DNA from: Dasypus novemcinctus
Taxonomy: Eukaryota; Chordata; Mammalia; Cingulata; Dasypodidae
Reading direction: 5' to 3'
Assembly: GCF_030445035.2 (NCBI RefSeq)
Contig: NC_080675.1
Coordinates: forward strand, 71,006,544-71,070,543
DNA length: 64,000 nt
Part shown: in pieces, positions 59,050-64,000 of the stretch
Layout: each line of letters begins with the position of its first letter
How positions within the stretch are numbered: the stretch's first letter is position 1
Notes under the pieces: model-generated
The model's database searches: none
Told to the model about the DNA's origin: nothing
The model's input: only the letters and a program-made list of their open reading frames with translations
Made by a program: the position numbers and the translations under genes

Positions 59050-60295
59050 AGGGAAAGAAATATTTTGAAAACCTGGGTCCTAAGACACAGGACCACTAAA
59101 AGTTTGATACTTAATCAGAATATTATAAAATTCTCTCCCTCATATTTACTTTCCGCCACATCATCAACTAAGTTCTAGCATAATAGCAGTGGATTACTGA
59201 AAGAGCTGCAAGATGCAGAGTCTCTGGGCAAGAATACATGGGAGAGTCCAAAAATTAAGAGACAAGACAAACAGAAGGACAATAGAAGAATATGAAGCTT
59301 TGGTAAACTACAGCTACAGAAAACATGAAACACAGGCAATCTCCTAGATGGATTCACATCATGCTCACATGATAGACCCATTTACCTCACTTCTTATTGT
59401 CCCATAAAACATGTCCAAATTCAACAAAAAATTAGAAGGAATATCAAAATGCAAGAAAAACATAATCATCAAAACCAGATTTAGATATGACATAGATGTT
59501 GTAATTGGCAAAGTACTTAAAATAACTATGATTAATATGTTAAGAGTTCTAGAGTCTTCCATAGGCTCATTAGTACACTTAAAACAGCCAAGGAAAGAAG
59601 TGATTCTCTAGTAGGTCAATAAAAACTTCTCAAAGTGAAATGCAAAAGGAAAATAAACAGTAAATGAGTAGACTAGATTATCCAAGAACTGTGGGACAAT
59701 ATAAAAAAATGCAACAAATGTATAATTGGAATAACAGAAGGAAAACAAAGAACAAAACAGAAAAACTATTTGAAGCAATTACAGTTAAAAACAGTCCAAA
59801 ACAAAGGGCACAGATATCTAAGAACTCAGAGGATATACAGTTACGATAATTACTAAACACTCATACAGATGAATACACAGAAATATCATCTTCAGACCAC
59901 AAACAAAAAAAGACAAAAAGAAAATCTGGAAAGAAGCCAGAGAGAGAGAGAGGAAGTTAGACCTTTTACCTATTGAGGAACAAACATAAGAATTACAGAG
60001 CACTTCTTGCTTAAAAACAAAACAAATAAAAATATTAAAGCTAGGAGAGTGTAGTGAAATATTTTAAAAGCTGGGAAAAAAAGCAGAACATTCTAGAATT
60101 CTATATCTGATGAAATAGCCTTTTGAAGATAACTGTTCCCTCAAAGGAAAAGAGATTTTCTCAGACAAACAAAAATTGAAGGAATACATCAATTTAACCT
60201 TTCCTGTAAGAAAGGCTAAAAATAACTTCTTCAGGCAGAAAGGAAATAATATGGAACTACATAAAGAGTGTTGAAAAAGAAATGAAGTGAAATCT
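59050..60295 (+). mobile_element. HAL1/L1M-like element, plus strand (ORF1 part)
   Basis: The sense strand is A-rich with text typical of HAL1 and old L1 ORF1-3' regions: 'agaagccagagagagagaga', 'cattctagaattctatatct', 'tttctcagacaaacaaaaat' and 'cttcttcaggcagaaaggaa'. HAL1 elements carry only ORF1. Remaining frames of about 65 codons are too broken to encode a product. Confidence 0.65.
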
Positions 60296-61059
60296 TTCAT
60301 GTTTTTATTCTTAATTGATTTAAAGACAGAGATAATTGTTTATTTAAAGAACAATAGTAACAATCTTTTGAGATATGAATAAGTGAAATGAATACCAGCA
60401 GAGTACTACTGAATGTTTTTTTCATCCAAATACATTGAATCTTGCAAGAGAGCTTTAAGAAATGGAACCTTTTATTGGAATTGTAGGCCAATTGTTTTCA
60501 GATAGTAGATAATGCAATTGGCCATCACCTATGACTGCTAAAATATTGGCAAACAGGAGGCTTATCTCTAGATTACGAAACTATTGCAAATTGCCATTTT
60601 TTGTAATTCAAGACTAGTAAAAGTTACTCAATGTGATAGCCTTCAGGTCTTTCATTAACAAATATGTTGGATTAAGTAATATTAACCTTAATATTAGCTT
60701 TTACTTCTGTTTTGGTAACAAGCAACAACTACCAAATACAGCAATTGTTGAGTACCAATTTCAGAGGGTATCATTTAGATGTGAAAACAAATTAAGGATA
60801 TTTGGGACTACATGTGGGGACAGTTGGGTGTACTAAACAGCATTTTCCCAGCCAGCCACATGACAGAAGATTAAAAACTCTTTTAAAAATTAATATATTA
60901 GTACCCTAAAGAGAATCATAAAAACTCAGTGGACAAACACACTTTATCCTTTTAATTCAGTGACCTCAGCCATTTGTTAACTTGGATTTATAGTGAAACC
61001 ACCATTTACCTACCCTCTTGAAACTGCCAATTACTAACCCATTTTTCAGAGTAGTCCCT
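60296..61059. other. No gene or repeat recognised
   Basis: AT-rich sequence with chance frames only. Confidence 0.5.
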
Positions 61060-61159
61060 CCTTTATTGGTTTGTAGAAGTTTCCCTTTTTTCAATTGCCT
61101 TCACAGGTTTATTCTTAGCAGTCTTGCTATCTCACAAGATAAGTAACTGTTTTTTTCCC

Positions 61160-61580
61160 CCTTGTAGCACCTAATAAAGCAAGCTCTGACTGGTTTTGCC
61201 ACTGAATATGGTAGGCCTCCATTTTTTTTAAGACTAAAAATAACCTGCAACTGAGCATGCTCTGGCTAAATCCATATTTCCCAAAAGGGATTGGCCCACA
61301 TCATCTTTAACAATGCCACTCAGCTGCCTTTCCCAAACTGGACTGGCCCATATCAACTCATCCCAACCTTAGTCATTACTTTAAGCGCACCTTCTCTAAA
61401 GAGTATATAACCCCAATACACATTTTGTTTGGAGAAACTGATCTGAGGCTTGTCTTCGGTCTCTTTGCTGGACAATTTTGCAAGACATGCTTTCTTCTCT
61501 TGAAATCTTGGTGACCCAGTATTGGCTTCTGTGCACATCAGGCAAATGGACCTCTTGGTGGGGTTTCAATAGGATTAAAC
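61160..61580 (+). mobile_element. Possible ERV1-like LTR
   Basis: A TATATAA box lies at about 61403-61409, preceded by GC-moderate U3-like text ('aactgagcatgctctggct') and followed by a U5-like 'cttggtgacccagtattgg' and a 'ggggtttcaatagg' end. No AATAAA in R and no target duplication were found. It could be another repeat or unique DNA. Confidence 0.35.
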
Positions 61581-62284
61581 AGACCTGTCAAGCTCTGATA
61601 GTTCACCAATGAGATTAGTTACTCCATCAGTAGGAATGAATAAATAAAGGCTGTAAAACAGACCTTGAATTGTTCACTCTAATACTATACATTCTTGGTC
61701 ACATACACACTTCTGTTCACACCAGCTGGTCACACTTAGAAGAGTTATCCTTCTGTGTTTCTTGGTACCTAGATCTGTAAAATGTTTCAGGAATAGAGAA
61801 AAACTGATATACAAACTTAGTGTGAAGTAAACATAGGCTTTTATGTATTAGCCTTGATGTTTTCCTGTCAATATATCTGCAGAAACTTAGCGTTCATGGG
61901 AATATAATTTTCTATGAAGTAAAGTCAAACATCAGAGAATTACCATGCATAGTAAGGTAAAGAAATTTAATATTCAGTAATTGAACATACAAGTCTCCTG
62001 ATATAGTACAGGAACTATCTGCCAATGTGCTCCTCCCTCTCCCTATAACTCATCTTCCTTTTACCTGGTCAGAATTACCCATTGCCTCAGAGTTCTGAAG
62101 AAAAATAGAGTGTTTATTGTAGTATAAAATATCGCTTCATTCTTTGTAACCCTTTTCAAAAATTCCTCTCAGTATGGAAGGTGCTTTCCTGTTTTTACAG
62201 CTGAGCCTCTGTCAGTCTCATTTCTATTCATTTTTAAAGTCTCATCATTTTTTGTTTAGATTTTATTTTATTTTATTATTTTCT
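61581..62284. other. No gene or repeat recognised
   Basis: Unassigned AT-rich sequence. No supported frame. Confidence 0.45.
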
Positions 62285-62985
62285 TAAAATATTTTTATTT
62301 TTTAAAGATACATAGATTACATAAAATGTTATATAAAAAATATAATATAGGGAATTCCCCTATACCCTACTCCTCACATCTCCCACTTTTCCCACATTAA
62401 CAACTTCTTTCATTAATGTGTTAAATTCATTGCAATTAATGAACACATTTTGAAACATTACCACTAATCATGAATTATAGTTTACATTGTAGTTTACACT
62501 CACCACTCCATTCTGTATGGCAGGATATATAATGTACTGTATGTCTTTGCAATGTCATTCAGGACAATTCCAAGTCCCAAAAATGTCCCCATATTACACC
62601 TTTTTTTCCATCTTCCTACCTTCAGCAACTCCAGTGGCCTCTGCCTCCACATCAATGTATAATTTCTTCCATTGCTAGAATCACAAGAAGTCTAGAACAC
62701 CAGTAAGCCCACTCTAGTCCATATTTTATTCCCCAGTCCTGAGAATTCTGGAATAGTGATGCCCACTTGAATCTCTGGGCTGTTCATGTGCCAGCTGGGC
62801 CCTGAGCTCCAGCAAAGTTGCAACACCTACTCTCCAGTTCATTGGCCTCACCCAGGACAGCTAACAAGGAGGTGAGGATGGATAACCACCACACCAAGGA
62901 ACCAAGACAGTCTACAACTGCAAGCAAGAGAATCCTATCCATCAGCCATATGGCATCGAAGGCCCCTCTCAAGTCTCATCTTAAC
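62285..62985 (-). mobile_element. Twin-primed (5'-inverted) L1 3' end
   Basis: Positions 62285-62767 are antisense L1 3' end ('aaagatacatagattacata', 'ccctatacccta', 'gtaagcccactctagtcca'). At about 62767 the orientation flips: 62768-62985 is sense and matches 38727-38930 ('aatctctggg', 'gaggtgaggatgg', 'tctacaactgcaagcaagag'). The two parts are adjacent segments of one element, a 3' half plus an inverted 5' half. This is the standard mark of twin priming during L1 insertion. Confidence 0.85.
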
Positions 62986-64000
62986 TATTATGTTCTCCCA
63001 AAAACATTTTTTTCATTTCTATATGAAAAGTTAAGTTTTTTGACGATGTATTTCTGTAATTCTTTATAACAGATCTATATATACTTAATTATAGTTGGCT
63101 ACTCAAATGAATAAACCTCTATATCTTGCTTATCTTTCTAACTTGACATTGAAAATGATAACCTTTTAATTTAATTTTGATACTCTAATTTTTCTCATTG
63201 AAATTCCATGCCAAATATTCTCATTTGTTGAACAGCAATGTTACATTAGAAACCGTTCCTTTCATTTGTACATGTCTGCAGTAATTAGTAACAAACATCA
63301 TTTTTAAAATTACAAAGATATTCTTATTAACTAATCCAAAAAATCCTGCCCAAATTGTAATTTTTAAAATTTTGCTGTGTCAGTACAAATAAAAATTAAT
63401 ATATCTCATATGATCAATAATCTTGAAAGATAAGCATTACCTCTGCAGTGTTTGCATACAAGTGGGAAAACAAAACATCATTAATCCTATCTTTGAAATT
63501 GCCTCTCTATAGCAATGGAAAAGTTGAACCTACTGTATTTTCTAGAATATAAGTAGAAATATGTTTCATAATATAAAATGTAGTCTATGTTCTAATTATA
63601 ACTATTATAAATTTTATAAATATCTATGGCACTATACACAGGTCCATTTCAGTATAAATCTTGATAAAACTAAAAATTATTTTAATATTTTAAATTGTGA
63701 GACATTTTCTGAGATGTATAATTTTCATGGGGATATTTAGTTTTCAAATGAGATCCTATTTCTTAAAATACAAGCACTCAAATCTAAGAGATAGCATTAG
63801 TTAAACACACACCTGCAAGAAATAAAGAACAAACGAAAATCACCTCACATGTATAGGAATTTTTCAGTCTGTAGAATCTGACTTATAGAATTCCTACTAT
63901 AAAGTAAAACACTTTATAAAATAATTGCTCTGTAAAGTTCATAAAATTTTTTAAGGAAACCGTTATCATGCATCTGCTGGGATATAAAGGTAAATAAAAA
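62986..64000. other. No gene or repeat recognised
   Basis: AT-rich sequence to the window end, without supported coding or repeat content. Confidence 0.5.

Overview
This window is AT-rich mammalian nuclear DNA built almost entirely from retroelements. I see no intact host protein-coding gene. The best clue to the organism is a tRNA-derived SINE that recurs on both strands: a head reading like 'gaagcagatgtggctca..gggcacc..cacatgggaggtcc..ggttc', then a GACA/ACAA-rich body. This is the DAS-SINE type described from armadillos, so an armadillo (Cingulata) is most likely; another xenarthran is not excluded. The L1 3' UTR style and the MaLR-like LTRs fit the same lineage. Older mammalian repeats (MIR, MER5-like hAT, HAL1/L1M) lie beneath.

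Layout. 1-5.8 kb: a decayed plus-strand L1 interrupted by another L1 3' end and by a minus-strand LTR. 5.8-8.2 kb: minus-strand old L1. 8.25-8.46 kb: a reverse-transcribed mRNA 3' end with a perfect 16-bp target duplication. 9.5-19.4 kb: one long minus-strand L1 carrying five later insertions: a GC-rich solo LTR (10929-11921), a fragment of an LDHB retrocopy (13401-13928), a U6 snRNA/mRNA chimeric retrocopy (15010-15260) and two DAS-SINE units. 19.4-23.2 kb: mixed old repeats. 23.5-28.1 kb: an ERV-L-type provirus with both LTRs, a decayed protease and a truncated reverse transcriptase. 28.1-37.7 kb: a repeat-poor stretch with only simple repeats recognised. 37.7-43.7 kb: L1 3' ends and DAS-SINEs. 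43.7-50.3 kb: a second nearly complete minus-strand L1 with nested insertions. 50.3-55.2 kb: mostly unassigned. 55.2-58.5 kb: a MaLR-like provirus plus an opposite-strand solo LTR. 59-60.3 kb: HAL1-like L1. 62.3-63.0 kb: an L1 3' end with an inverted 5' part.

How it fits together. Nothing here forms a pathway. The window is a record of L1 machinery at work: its own copies (5' truncation, twin priming), SINEs, mRNA tails, a U6 fusion and a near-empty poly(T) insertion, with several waves of endogenous retrovirus on top. The most unusual structure is the MaLR-like provirus at 55226-57811. Its left end is an inverted copy of the LTR's own 3' (U5) terminus, yet it is flanked by an exact 5-bp target duplication.

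All family names come from reading the sequence by eye, without a repeat library. Boundaries without a target duplication are approximate.
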